A stretch of DNA of 64,000 bases, from the NCBI RefSeq assembly GCF_900116445.1, contig NZ_FPBH01000007.1:186001-250000 (forward strand), written 5' to 3'. Below, one piece after another: positions 16,978-25,552 of this stretch. This stretch comes from Paraburkholderia aspalathi. Its GTDB lineage: Bacteria; Pseudomonadota; Gammaproteobacteria; Burkholderiales; Burkholderiaceae. Positions within the stretch are counted from its first letter, which is position 1. Each line of letters begins with the position of its first letter. The position numbers and the translations under genes are program-made. Under the pieces are notes generated by a model. It was not told where the DNA came from. It worked only from the letters and a program-made list of their open reading frames with translations, and did not search any database.

Positions 16978-17037
16978 AATGGTGTGAACATGAATGGCGT
17001 CGCGCGCAATGGCGCGAGCACGAATGGCATGAATGCG
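16978..17037. repeat. 15-base tandem repeat, four copies
   Basis: AATGG starts at 16978, 16993, 17008 and 17023, a strict 15-base period with the rest of each unit varying. Read on the plus strand in one frame, the units encode NGVNM, NGVAR, NGAST and NGMNA. The plus-strand frame opens at ATG 16942 and runs into the antisense of the next gene, so it may be a remnant of a coding region or simple minisatellite DNA. It lies just beyond the stop of the DUF6765-like gene. Confidence 0.65.
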
Positions 17038-17082
17038 GCCGCTGGGGCGGCTATTGAAATAACGCGCAAAAGCGCCCTCTTT

Positions 17083-18156
17083 TCAGGCGATCCGCAATCC
17101 GTGAGCCGGCAGAATCTCCTGCGTAATCACAAAACGGTGCTCTTTGACGGCGTCGTGAAAGCGCCGGTAATCACTTTTCTCAAAGATGTCGCTCCACCGG
17201 GGGCGGTCCCCGCTATCGTCGTCGGACTGCAAACCGGTGGCCTTATATTTCCAGGAGCCGAGCCCCTTGGCCACATAGTCCGGAACCGACTCCGACAGGC
17301 CTGGAATGACATCGGTTTTCACCGCTTCGCAAATGGTCTGCAGGCGCTTGTTGTCGTCCAGATTCCGATTGGTGTCGAGAAGCTTCGTGAGTGCGGTTTT
17401 GACATCTTCCGGCAGGCCTGGCTGGGATTCAAAATCTTCCCGTCCCGCGACATAGCCGCGCACCGCACGGCAAGTCATCTCGGCCGCCTGCATGAACTCC
17501 GGCAGATTGTGCCTGTCGACGCGCTCATTTCTACCGTCGGTGTAATGCCATTTTGCCCACGGCTGATCGGGATAGTGCAAAGCGGCCCCATGACCGACAG
17601 GCAGTGCAAGCGTCAGCACATCTTCCTCGACGTGTTCGACCAGATGCCGGGTTGCGCGGGTAAGACGGGCAAGCCAGCTTTCCTTCGTGCAATCTTCCGC
17701 CTCCAGCATATGAACGCGATTCATCGGGCTTTCGATACCGGCGAAGCCCTGGTGGGCCCACGTATCGACGTACGCGTGAAGCGTCACACCCAGGCGGTGC
17801 AATGCCGTATCGGTGCCCCGCTGCCGGATCGCCCGGCGCACCACCTCGCGAGCAACTGCGCTATCCGGCCGGCACACCGCCTTCTCTTCGAGCGTATCCC
17901 CCACGCCGGCAGGCAGAAAATGAAATGGCGTCCACACCAGACGATTCTGGTCGTCTTCCGTATTGGTGTAATCGAATAGCTTGTGCGCCGTAGCAAAGCG
18001 CTCGAATGTCTCGCCGCCGGCAAAACGCAGTATTCCTGAAGTGGTCGCGTCGTCGACGTACTGGCAGGCATGGGCCACCGTGAGCGCCTCGGCGGCCGCC
18101 ATCCCGCCGATACGGGCGACGATATAGACCACCCCGTAGTGAAAGTCGATATTCAT
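17083..18156 (-). CDS. DUF6765-like protein (HD-type fold suspected)
   Basis: 357 residues from ATG 18156, which has AGGAG nine bases upstream; the longer frame from 18285 adds a Cys-rich N-terminus with no support. It starts MNIDFHYGVVYIVARIGGM, then DATTSGILRFAG, WTPFHFLPAG, GVTLHAYVDTWAHQGFAG and WHYTDGRNERVDRHN. The many conserved His/Asp residues (DFHY, AHACQYVDDAT, LHAYVDTWAHQGF) resemble zinc-dependent phospholipase-C or HD-type helical folds, and the start matches what I recall of DUF6765 proteins. Biochemical function unknown. No operon partner is visible. Confidence 0.65.
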   Translation of the reverse strand: MNIDFHYGVVYIVARIGGMAAAEALTVAHACQYVDDATTSGILRFAGGETFERFATAHKLFDYTNTEDDQNRLVWTPFHFLPAGVGDTLEEKAVCRPDSAVAREVVRRAIRQRGTDTALHRLGVTLHAYVDTWAHQGFAGIESPMNRVHMLEAEDCTKESWLARLTRATRHLVEHVEEDVLTLALPVGHGAALHYPDQPWAKWHYTDGRNERVDRHNLPEFMQAAEMTCRAVRGYVAGREDFESQPGLPEDVKTALTKLLDTNRNLDDNKRLQTICEAVKTDVIPGLSESVPDYVAKGLGSWKYKATGLQSDDDSGDRPRWSDIFEKSDYRRFHDAVKEHRFVITQEILPAHGLRIA

Positions 18157-18441
18157 GGAAAGCGCTCCTGACGCGCGGCAAACGACGGCTAGATTTTCCG
18201 GAATGCGCAAAGCGGCGATTGCAGTGTCGCTGCACGCGCAGAGGGTAAACGACCGAGTGCAACAGGACTTAAAAAAGAATGCCACTACTTTTAGGGGAAC
18301 ACATACGCCACGCCCGCCGACCGAAGCGAGAACTTCTTTCCTTTCAGGAAATCCCGTTGATCGTGAATACGTCAGGTTCGATCACCGCGAGAGCGGCGCG
18401 GTTTTTATCACAGATAGATTTCAGTGGGCAAATGCAGTGCC
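18157..18441. other. Spacer between the FKBP terminator and the DUF6765-like gene
   Basis: 285 bases carrying the promoter region of the DUF6765-like gene. Apart from the terminator stem at its lower border I see no repeat or recognisable site. Confidence 0.35.
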
Positions 18442-18482
18442 CTGAAAAAGAAAAACCCCGCTTCGATCTCCGGAGCGGGGTT
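18442..18482 (-). terminator. Rho-independent terminator of the FKBP gene
   Basis: AACCCCGCT (complement of 18474-18482) pairs with AGCGGGGTT (complement of 18454-18462) around an 11-base loop, followed on the minus strand by TTTTTCTTTTTC. It lies 26 bases after the FKBP stop. Confidence 0.85.
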
Positions 18483-18507
18483 CAGTCTCAGCGCACTTCG
18501 CGCGGTA

Positions 18508-18906
18508 TTACTTGACGATACCTACGAGTTCGACTTCAAACGTCAGGTCGCTATTCGGGGGAATCGGGCCGACTCCGCGCTCGCCATAGGCCGTGGCCGA
18601 CGGGCAGGTCAGCTTGGCCTTCTCGCCGACCTTCATCTTTTGCACGCCTTGCGTCCAGCACGGAATCACGCGATTGAGCGGGAAGGTTGCCGGACCGCCA
18701 TGCTTCGCCGAGCTATCGAACTCGGTGCCGTTTGCGAGCGTGCCGCGATAGTTGACCTTGACGACATCGTCTGCGGCCGGCTGGGCGCCCGTGCCCTGCG
18801 TAAGATGTTCAACGATGACGCCGGAAGGCAGTTTCTCAGTGGTGGAAGCGGCCATCGCCGTCGAAGAAAGAACAGCCGCGGCGACCAAAGCAACGATAGA
18901 TTTCAA
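18508..18906 (-). CDS. FKBP-type peptidyl-prolyl cis-trans isomerase, periplasmic
   Basis: Catalyses proline isomerisation in exported proteins. 132 residues: signal peptide MKSIVALVAAAVLSSTAMA, then a single FKBP domain with VKVNYRGTLANGTEFDSS (about 47-64), FPLNRVIPCWTQGVQKM, GEKAKLTCPSATAYGERG and IPPNSDLTFEVELVGI. The YGxxG and IPPNxxLxFxVEL elements are FKBP hallmarks. Two cysteines (ICPW-type positions in PCWTQ and LTCPS) could form a disulfide in the periplasm. It lacks the dimerisation domain of FkpA and Mip. Single-gene unit ended by the terminator at 18442. Confidence 0.93.
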   Translation of the reverse strand: MKSIVALVAAAVLSSTAMAASTTEKLPSGVIVEHLTQGTGAQPAADDVVKVNYRGTLANGTEFDSSAKHGGPATFPLNRVIPCWTQGVQKMKVGEKAKLTCPSATAYGERGVGPIPPNSDLTFEVELVGIVK

Positions 18907-19124
18907 AGCGAGTCTCCAGGTGGGTAATGCGTGTCATTGTAGCGGATGACATGTTGCAGGCCGTTAACCGCCGATACTGGGCAATCACAGACGCAAAGGC
19001 AGTTGAGCGGCAGAGTCCGTGGCACAGAGAATGCTACTTCCTGACGAGCGGCACGTAGGGTCGCCCCGGCGCGCACGCGCGCTTTGCAAGCGACTCAATA
19101 CGGTTCCTTTCGCAGGCGGATGCC

Positions 19125-20414
19125 ATGACTACTGAAAACCTGGAACCGGAACTTGCCGTCGAAGATATCGCCGAACGCGCCTGGATGAAGAGGCTCGGTC
19201 CCGGCCTGATTACCGGCGCCGCGGACGACGATCCGAGCGGCATCGCCACCTATTCGCAGGCCGGCGCGCAATTCGGCTTTGGATTGCTATGGACGTTGCT
19301 GATCACCTACCCGCTGATGGTGTCGATACAACTTGTCAGTGCCCGCATGGGACGGGTGACGGGCAGCGGACTCGCAACCAATTTGCGCCGCCACTACCCC
19401 GCTCCGCTTTTGTATCTCGCGGTACTGGTGCTGCTCGCGGCGAACACCATCAATATCGCGGCCGATCTCGCGGCAATGGGCGCCGCCGCAAAACTGGTGA
19501 TCGGCGGCCCGGTCCAACTCTACGTCGCGTTGTTCGGCACGGCCTCCCTGCTGATGCAGGTATTCATTCCCTACGAACGCTACGCGAGCATTCTGAAATG
19601 GCTGACACTCACGTTGTTCGCTTACGTCGCCATCATCTTCGTGATTCCGATTGATTGGAAAGCAGTCGGACTGAGCATCGTGAAACCGCCGGTTCAACTG
19701 TCCGGCGGTTATCTGACGACCGTGGTCGCGGTACTCGGGACGACCATCAGCCCGTATCTCTTCTTCTGGCAGGCATCGCAGGAAGTCGAGGAGATCCGCT
19801 CGAATCCCGCGCAGCAATCGCTTTTGCGCGCACCGATGCAGGCGGCCGCACAACTGAAGCGAATCAACATGGACACGTGGGTCGGCATGGCCGTTTCGAA
19901 CGGCGTGGCGTTTTTCATCATGCTTACTGCCGCCGCCACGCTACACGCGCATCACGTCGAAGTGAAAACCACCGCCGATGCCGCCAGTGCGCTCAAGCCG
20001 ATTGCCGGCAACCTGGCGTTTGCGCTGTTTAGCCTCGGCATTATCGGCACGGGTCTGCTGGCGTTGCCGGTGCTGGCGGGTTCGGCCGCCTACGCGGCTG
20101 CGGGCACGATGAAATGGCGCAATAGTCTGGCGTTACAGGTACGTCTGGCGAAGCAGTTTTATGGCGTGGTCGCGGTGGCGATTCTCGGTGGTATCGCGCT
20201 CACATTCATGCGGCTCGACCCGATCAAAGCGCTGTATTGGAGCGCGGTAATCAACGGCGTCGCAGCCGTTCCGATCATGGTGCTCGTGATGGTGATGGCG
20301 GCCAGCCCCAAGGTGATGGGCCAGTTCGTCGTGACCGGCTGGTTGCGCTGGCTCGGCTGGATCGCTACCGCAGCAATGGGGCTCGCTGCGGCCGGCATGT
20401 TCTGGCCGGGATGA
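19125..20414 (+). CDS. NRAMP-related divalent metal transporter
   Basis: 429 residues and about 11 membrane helices. The first helix carries the family motif as GAADDDPSGIATY, where classical MntH has DPGN; the helix-6 region reads TTISPYLFFWQASQE in place of the classical MPHN segment. The missing TM6 methionine, which in MntH-type proteins contacts soft metals, suggests a different selectivity, as in NRAMP-related magnesium transporters; this is inference. The start ATG 19125 has GGCGGA upstream. It stands alone, with no Fur or MntR-like site that I could recognise and no riboswitch structure in the 218-base upstream gap. Confidence 0.87.
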   Translation: MTTENLEPELAVEDIAERAWMKRLGPGLITGAADDDPSGIATYSQAGAQFGFGLLWTLLITYPLMVSIQLVSARMGRVTGSGLATNLRRHYPAPLLYLAVLVLLAANTINIAADLAAMGAAAKLVIGGPVQLYVALFGTASLLMQVFIPYERYASILKWLTLTLFAYVAIIFVIPIDWKAVGLSIVKPPVQLSGGYLTTVVAVLGTTISPYLFFWQASQEVEEIRSNPAQQSLLRAPMQAAAQLKRINMDTWVGMAVSNGVAFFIMLTAAATLHAHHVEVKTTADAASALKPIAGNLAFALFSLGIIGTGLLALPVLAGSAAYAAAGTMKWRNSLALQVRLAKQFYGVVAVAILGGIALTFMRLDPIKALYWSAVINGVAAVPIMVLVMVMAASPKVMGQFVVTGWLRWLGWIATAAMGLAAAGMFWPG

Positions 20415-20490
20415 TTGCTCGCGTGAACTTATTCGACGTCCAGGCCGAGTGACGGTAACGGCACGCTTTGTGATCTTGCCGCGCGTGCGG

Positions 20491-21357
20491 TTAATCCAGA
20501 CGATGCACTACGTACTCACCCGCTGTCTCAGCGACGTGCGCCTTGAAGTCCGCGAGCATTGTTTCGCGCTCTCGGACATCGGCCAGCACAGTTGGATCGA
20601 GTAGCGCGGTAATCACTTCCTCGCGATCGCGGCTCGCTTCCGTCACGACGTCGCCATACGGGCCCCAGATCGCGCTCGCGCCGCACGTTTCCCAGCCGCC
20701 TGTAGTGCCGACGTGATTCGACAAGAGCACGTACAGGGTGTTGTCAAAAGCACGCGCGGGAAACCAGATGCGCGACTGATGATAGCCAGTCTTCACGCTA
20801 AAGAGCGCGCTCACCAGGTAAGCGTGCGCGCCGTTTACAGCGGCGTTGCGCGCGTGCTCAGGAAAACCGGAGTCGTAGCACACGCCGAGCGCGAGCCGCC
20901 AGCCGTCGATCTCAAGCATGCAGCCTTGCAAGCCGGCCTGATAGATCTTTGTCTCGCCGCTGTAGAGATGCTGCTTGTGATACGACTCGATCAGCTCGCC
21001 TGCGCGGTTGAACACTAGCGACGAAATATGAAGGCCGTCCACGTTGCGTATGCCGCGTGTCGCCGCACCGACGATTACGGCGATCTCGCGCTCGCGGCAA
21101 ACTTCGCGAATCGGTTCGAGCCGCGCGTCGTGTTCGTCGAAGGCGTATTTCGCGGGGTCGCCGGCAATCAGGTCAGGTTCGTAGCCGCTTAGGAATTTCT
21201 CGGGGAAGACCACTAGTTTCGCGCCGCGGTCGGCGGCGATGTTGATCAGTTCGACCGTTCTGGCGATGTTCGCCGTGACGTCGCCGGACACCGGTTGCGC
21301 TTGCGCCGCCGCAATTCGCAATGGTGCTTGCGGCAGCGAGACCTGTTTGTTGTTCAA
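20491..21357 (-). CDS. Carbon-nitrogen hydrolase (nitrilase superfamily)
   Basis: Amidase- or nitrilase-type hydrolase. The catalytic triad is visible: Glu in VVFPEKFLSG (E53), Lys in ESYHKQHLYSG (K128) and Cys in LGVCYDSGFPE (C160), with the usual spacing. No ATG is available at the N-terminus; TTG 21357 is chosen because GGAG lies six bases before it, giving 288 residues, while TTG 21378 lacks such a site. The Cys-elbow CYDSGFPE resembles carbamoylputrescine amidase and related aliphatic amidases rather than true nitrilases (CWE). Substrate unknown. No operon partner. Confidence 0.88.
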   Translation of the reverse strand: MNNKQVSLPQAPLRIAAAQAQPVSGDVTANIARTVELINIAADRGAKLVVFPEKFLSGYEPDLIAGDPAKYAFDEHDARLEPIREVCREREIAVIVGAATRGIRNVDGLHISSLVFNRAGELIESYHKQHLYSGETKIYQAGLQGCMLEIDGWRLALGVCYDSGFPEHARNAAVNGAHAYLVSALFSVKTGYHQSRIWFPARAFDNTLYVLLSNHVGTTGGWETCGASAIWGPYGDVVTEASRDREEVITALLDPTVLADVRERETMLADFKAHVAETAGEYVVHRLD

Positions 21358-21613
21358 CGCAGACTCCGTTTTGCGCAATGCGCAACGTTGTAAATGGACT
21401 GATGCGGTGTGGCCGCCGGGGGTTGGCTTTGGCGTTTTATGCGGTGAGCGTGACCCGGTATTTAATCATGGACGGCACTTTATCAGGCGGAGGTTGTTTG
21501 CGTTTTCGTGGGTCGCGTCGGGGGGATGTTTTTCGAACTTAAGAAGGCGGGTGATTGAAGCGGCGCGAGCGGCCGTTTGTCGGCCGCCCGCGCGCTAAGG
21601 ATTGCACGATGCA

Positions 21614-22795
21614 TTAGTGGCCGTTTCCGTGGCCGCCGCCGTAACCGCCACCATGGCCGCCACCGAAGCCTCCACCGAAACCCCCGCCATGGCCCTGGCC
21701 GCTGCTGCCTTTGCCGCCGTCGCCTTTGCCACTGTTGCCGTGGCCACCGTCGCCCTTGCCACCGTCTCCATGGCCACCGTTGCCATGACCTCCATCGCCG
21801 TGGCCACCGTCGCCGTGGCCACCGTCACCTTTGCCACCATCTCCATGGCCACCGCTTCCATGACCGCCGTCGCCGTGACCGCCATCGCCATGGCCACCGC
21901 TGCCATGACCACCGTCACCATGACCGCCATCGCCGTGGCCGCCATCACCATGGCCACCGCTGCCATGACCGCCATCGCCATGACCTCCATCGCCGTGGCC
22001 ACCGTCGCCATGGCCGCCATCTCCATGACCACCGTCACCATGACCACCGCTGCCATGACCGCCATCGCCATGACCTCCATCTCCATGACCACCGTCACCA
22101 TGACCGCCGTCGCCATGGCCGCCATCTCCATGACCACCGCCACCATGACCGCCGTCGCCGTGGCCACCGTCGCCGTGACCGCCGTCGCCATTTCCGCCCG
22201 TCCCACCACCGCCTGTTCCACCTCCGCCTGTTCCACCTCCGCCTGTTCCACCTCCGCCTGTTCCACCACCGCCCGTCCCACCACCGCCCGTCCCACCACC
22301 GCCCGTCCCACCACCGCCTGTTCCACCACCGCCTGTTCCACCACCGCCCGTCCCACCTCCGCCCGTCCCACCACTACCCGTCCCACCCTTCCCCCCACTA
22401 CCGCTCCCCGCACTTCCGGCACCGAGTCCCACCGCGCCGGACGTCGAGCCGCCTCCGCTACCGTTAGCGCCCGCTCCAGTCGATGAAGTCCCGCTGCCAT
22501 CGCTGCTCTGCGAGCCCGACGCCGATGCAGACCCCAGCCCCGCAGCCGCAGCCACCCCACTTCCACCAAACGCTCGCAATCCACCATCGTCCTTCTTGCA
22601 GCCGAGCGTATCGAATAACGGACAATCAATCGGCAATGCTTGCGCAACCATCAGCTTCGCCGAACTTGCGGACGGCGCAGCAGGTGCAGTCGGGTTCGTT
22701 TGAGCACCCGCAATCGCCGCATAAAGACTCACAGCAACCGCCAATACCGCTTTGCTTGTCCCCAACGTCCGCGTGTCCCCGTTTTGCTTTTTCAT
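21614..22795 (-). CDS. Secreted Gly/His/Asp-rich repeat protein
   Basis: 393 residues. Signal peptide ends at IAGAQ (about residue 31), then a short ordered part with two Cys (IDCPLFDTLGCKKDDG, about 57-72), a Ser/Gly linker, a block of GGTGG pentads (about 133-200) and a long block of GGHGDG hexads with GSG and GKG variants (about 200-360), ending GGGFGGGFGGGHGGGYGGG. It has no recognised domain. About 40 His and as many Asp in a Gly matrix suggest metal binding or a flexible surface polymer. GGAG six bases before ATG 22795 supports the start. Confidence 0.8.
   Translation of the reverse strand: MKKQNGDTRTLGTSKAVLAVAVSLYAAIAGAQTNPTAPAAPSASSAKLMVAQALPIDCPLFDTLGCKKDDGGLRAFGGSGVAAAAGLGSASASGSQSSDGSGTSSTGAGANGSGGGSTSGAVGLGAGSAGSGSGGKGGTGSGGTGGGGTGGGGTGGGGTGGGGTGGGGTGGGGTGGGGTGGGGTGGGGTGGGGTGGGGTGGNGDGGHGDGGHGDGGHGGGGHGDGGHGDGGHGDGGHGDGGHGDGGHGSGGHGDGGHGDGGHGDGGHGDGGHGDGGHGSGGHGDGGHGDGGHGDGGHGSGGHGDGGHGDGGHGSGGHGDGGKGDGGHGDGGHGDGGHGNGGHGDGGKGDGGHGNSGKGDGGKGSSGQGHGGGFGGGFGGGHGGGYGGGHGNGH
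21700..22390. repeat. Long tandem-repeat array inside the Gly/His-rich gene
   Basis: Two repeat families lie in tandem: roughly 22195-22390 has 15-base units coding GGTGG on the minus strand, and roughly 21700-22195 has 18-base units coding GGHGDG. The units keep the same frame and differ mostly at third bases, so copy number could vary between strains. Because of the low complexity all six frames stay open here, which creates long false reading frames. Confidence 0.85.
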
Positions 22796-23355
22796 TTCAT
22801 TCTCCTAACCATATAAATCGAAAGACAGATTCAGATAACGAGTGAATCTCTGTTCGCTGTTAAAAATGAAACTTCAAAGCCCGGTCGACATTGCCAGGCA
22901 CCGCACGAAAAGCGCGCGACGCCCGGCATCTCATCCGCAGATAATCCCGGTCCGATTTGACGTGATCCGGAAGAAGCGACTAGCTGTGCGCGAACAAAGG
23001 CTTGAAAAGAACACAGCAGGGGCCCGATGGACATTGAAGTTATGCGGAGCGCCATCCGATGACCGTGCGCTACCCCACGCAATGCGAAATTGCTGGCCTG
23101 TTTCCGATTAATTGCGCTGCACGACTGTTAAATATCGTTAATTACCGTTTTTAACAGCATCGGAAATTATCTTCTCTAGATATGTAGTCCAAACTATTAT
23201 TTTTACTTCAGACCCAGATCGCTTCATCAGATGATTCGAACAGCCGCAAACAACCTATTTACCCGGGAGCGAGGGGTTTCGGCGGAGAAGTGAGCCTGAA
23301 AACCGAATCAGGCGACAATACGCAGATCGCAACCTCATCGACAACAGGAAGAGAA
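22796..23355. other. 560-base gap with an AT-rich inverted repeat
   Basis: Divergent gap between the Gly/His-rich gene (minus) and the SDR gene (plus). The part 23110-23210 is strongly AT-rich for this genome and holds the dyad at 23125-23157. A short minus-strand frame at 22831-23082 has no coding character. Promoters for both flanking genes should be here but no clear consensus was seen. Confidence 0.5.
23125..23157. repeat. Inverted repeat CTGTTAAA...TTTAACAG
   Basis: Eight-base arms CTGTTAAA (23125-23132) and TTTAACAG (23150-23157) separated by 17 bases of AT-rich DNA that includes GTTAATTAC. Position about 200 bases before the SDR start, inside the AT-rich segment. A regulator-binding site is possible; a terminator is unlikely because no T run follows. 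Confidence 0.5.
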
Positions 23356-24117
23356 ATGCTTTTATCCGAACAATGGGTACTGGTAACGGGCGGCGCTCGC
23401 GGACTCGGCGCCGCGATCACGCGCGCACTGGTACGCGAAGGCGCGGGCGTCGTGGTGAATTACCGCAAGAGCGAAACGCTGGCTCACGCACTGAAAGACG
23501 AATTCGGCGATCGTGTCCTGCCGATCCAGGCGGACGTGACCGATGCGGCCGCCGTCGCGCGCCTGTTCGAAACGGCGCAGGCGCAAACCGGGCAGCCCAT
23601 CGTGTCGGTGGTCAACAACGCGTTGGCCGACTTTCAGTTCGACGGCGACGCCCGCCCGAAAATCGACTCAATCGACTGGGCGCGTTTCCAGCAGCAATTG
23701 GACGGCTCACTCAAGGGGGCGCTCAATACGACGCAAGCGGCGGCCGCGGGCATGCGCTCGCGCGGATTCGGCCGCATCGTCAACGTCGGCACCAATCTGT
23801 TTCAGAACCCGGTGGTCCCCTATCACGACTACACGGCAGCCAAAGCAGCCCTGTTGTCGCTCACGCGCACCGCCGCTCACGATCTCGGCCCGGATGGCAT
23901 TACGGTAAACATGGTGTCGGGTGGTCTGCTGCGCACCACGGACGCGAGCGCCGCCACGCCGGAATTCGTCTTCGACCTGATCGCCAGTTCGACACCAGTG
24001 CGGCGTGTCACGACGCCTGAGGATTTCGCCGACGCCGTGCTGTTCTTCCTGTCGCCGTGGGCGCGTGCAGTCACGGGGCAAAATCTGATCGTGGACGGCG
24101 GCCTCGTGAAGGGATAA
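23356..24117 (+). CDS. SDR-family oxidoreductase (FabG-like)
   Basis: NAD(P)-dependent short-chain dehydrogenase, 253 residues. ATG 23356 is preceded by AGGAAGAGAA; the upstream GTG at 23290 adds an unneeded tail. Seen: cofactor motif TGGARGLGAAI (about 11-21), VVNNALADF in place of NNAG, and the catalytic Y-x3-K in YHDYTAAKAAL. The residue 13 before the catalytic Tyr, usually Ser, is Thr (IVNVGTNLF), a conservative change. The C-terminal GQNLIVDGGLVKG is typical of FabG-type enzymes. It resembles 3-oxoacyl-ACP reductases but no fatty-acid genes are adjacent. It ends 26 bases before the convergent quinone-oxidoreductase gene. Confidence 0.9.
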   Translation: MLLSEQWVLVTGGARGLGAAITRALVREGAGVVVNYRKSETLAHALKDEFGDRVLPIQADVTDAAAVARLFETAQAQTGQPIVSVVNNALADFQFDGDARPKIDSIDWARFQQQLDGSLKGALNTTQAAAAGMRSRGFGRIVNVGTNLFQNPVVPYHDYTAAKAALLSLTRTAAHDLGPDGITVNMVSGGLLRTTDASAATPEFVFDLIASSTPVRRVTTPEDFADAVLFFLSPWARAVTGQNLIVDGGLVKG

Positions 24118-24143
24118 TCCTAAGGCGCGCAGCAACGTTCCGC

Positions 24144-25130
24144 TCAGTTCACCTCGACCACAACTTTGCCTCGCGCGCTACCGTCGGCCAGTGCTTCATA
24201 AGCAAGCTGCGCGGTGCCCAGATCAAAGCGCCGCGCGTCGAGGCGGGGCGCGAGCCTGTTTTCTTCCGCGAGCCGCGCCGCCACTCGCAGCATCTCGCCG
24301 TGATGCGCGCGGCCTTTGCCAGAAAGCAACGCATGCAGCGTGAACACGCCTGAGTAGGTCGCTTCACGAAACGACAGCGGCGCTAGCGCATGCGTGCCCC
24401 AGCCGAGCGCGCTCACCACATGGCCGAAATGCCGCACGGCCGCAAACGATGCGTCAAGCGTCGTCCCGCCGACCGTATCGACGACCAGGTCGAAACCCAC
24501 GCCATCCGTCGCAGACTGCACATATTGCTCGACCGACTGTGCACGGTAATCGATCGGCCTGGCGCCGAGCGCCTCCACCACGCTGCGATCACGCTCGCTC
24601 ACGGTCGCAAAGACCTTCGCATCGAGCGCGAGCGCCAACTGCACGCAGACGTATCCGACACCACCCGCCCCACCATGCACGAGCACCGTTTGGCCTGCCT
24701 GCAGATGCGCACGATCGACAATGCCCGAGTACGCCGTGATAAAAGCAAGCGGTAGCGCAGCGGCTTCGCGCATGGAGAGATTGGACGGTTTCAAGGCCAG
24801 CAGATCCGCATCGACCGATGCGTATTGCGCCAGCGATCCTTGCAGGCCACCCACTCCACCCGTCATTCCGTACACCTGATCACCCGCCTTAAACCGGTCG
24901 ACACCTGCGCCCACTGCCTCGACGACGCCGGCCATGTCGATCCCCAACACCGCCGGCAACGGATGTTTCGCGTGCCCGGCGGCGCCGGCGCGGATTTTTG
25001 TGTCGAGTGGATTCAGACCGCTCGCGGCGATTCGCACCAGCACCTCGCCACGCGCAGGCTCGGGGCGCGGTAGTTCGGTCGGTTCGAGCGGGCCATTGTG
25101 CTGCCTGAGAACAAGAGCTTGCATGGACAT
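24144..25130 (-). CDS. Zinc-independent quinone oxidoreductase / MDR alcohol dehydrogenase
   Basis: NADPH-dependent quinone or enone reductase of the medium-chain superfamily. About 328 residues from ATG 25130 (an ATG at 25124 is equally plausible; GGGAGG lies just upstream). Seen: GroES-like N-terminal part with ASGLNPLDTKIRAG and GIDMAGVVEAVG, then VLVHGGAGGVGYVCVQLAL (NADPH-binding), VSERDRSVVEALGARP, DLVVDTVGGTTLD. There is no zinc-binding cysteine set. The longer frame to 25403 adds residues unlike the family. Convergent with the SDR gene. Confidence 0.9.
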   Translation of the reverse strand: MSMQALVLRQHNGPLEPTELPRPEPARGEVLVRIAASGLNPLDTKIRAGAAGHAKHPLPAVLGIDMAGVVEAVGAGVDRFKAGDQVYGMTGGVGGLQGSLAQYASVDADLLALKPSNLSMREAAALPLAFITAYSGIVDRAHLQAGQTVLVHGGAGGVGYVCVQLALALDAKVFATVSERDRSVVEALGARPIDYRAQSVEQYVQSATDGVGFDLVVDTVGGTTLDASFAAVRHFGHVVSALGWGTHALAPLSFREATYSGVFTLHALLSGKGRAHHGEMLRVAARLAEENRLAPRLDARRFDLGTAQLAYEALADGSARGKVVVEVN

Positions 25131-25552
25131 CACGCCTCCCGGGCGATTGATCATGAACGAGTCGATACGGGCATATTCCTCCGCGCGAAACCGCATGTAA
25201 ATCGACACGTCAGCACGGTACGCAAACGAAAATGGCACCCTTCGCCCACAAAAGTGTCGCCGCGCAGCCACCAGCACGGCACACACCCAACACTTCCTCT
25301 CGCGGTCTTTTCCGGAAGTATTTCCACCATACACGGCGACGACGACAGTCATGACCCGTGCCTCAGCGCACGAACACTTACCGCGCGTGCTTTCGCGCGA
25401 CATCGATCGTGGACGCGGGTTTACCTTCGTTTGACTTACCGAAGCAGGGCCGTTTACTGGACGCAGCCTGAACCTGTCCAGACGCTTTCAATTTGCTTTG
25501 TTCAGCTGAATGGTGTTCCGAGAGCGTCTCCCATTATGTCTGGAGGTGTGTC
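25131..25552. other. Divergent spacer before the FAD oxidoreductase
   Basis: 422 bases between two divergent genes. I see no repeat, hairpin or clear promoter match. TGGAGG at 25541-25546 is the ribosome-binding site of the plus-strand gene. Confidence 0.4.

Noticed and set aside
16897..17979. Long plus-strand frame over the DUF6765-like gene
   Set aside because: Most of it is antisense to a better-supported gene. Only the 5' part outside that gene is noted, as a repeat.
18907..19124. Mn-type riboswitch before the NRAMP-like gene
   Set aside because: No recognisable paired structure or conserved riboswitch core in the 218 bases.
21602..22486. Plus-strand Ala/Thr/Met-rich frame opposite the Gly/His repeat gene
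   Set aside because: Low-complexity repeat DNA keeps all frames open. It has no ribosome-binding site and codes for repetitive Ala-Thr-Met.
22831..23082. Minus-strand 83-residue frame in the gap before the SDR gene
   Set aside because: Unusual residue composition, no ribosome-binding site and no recognisable family.
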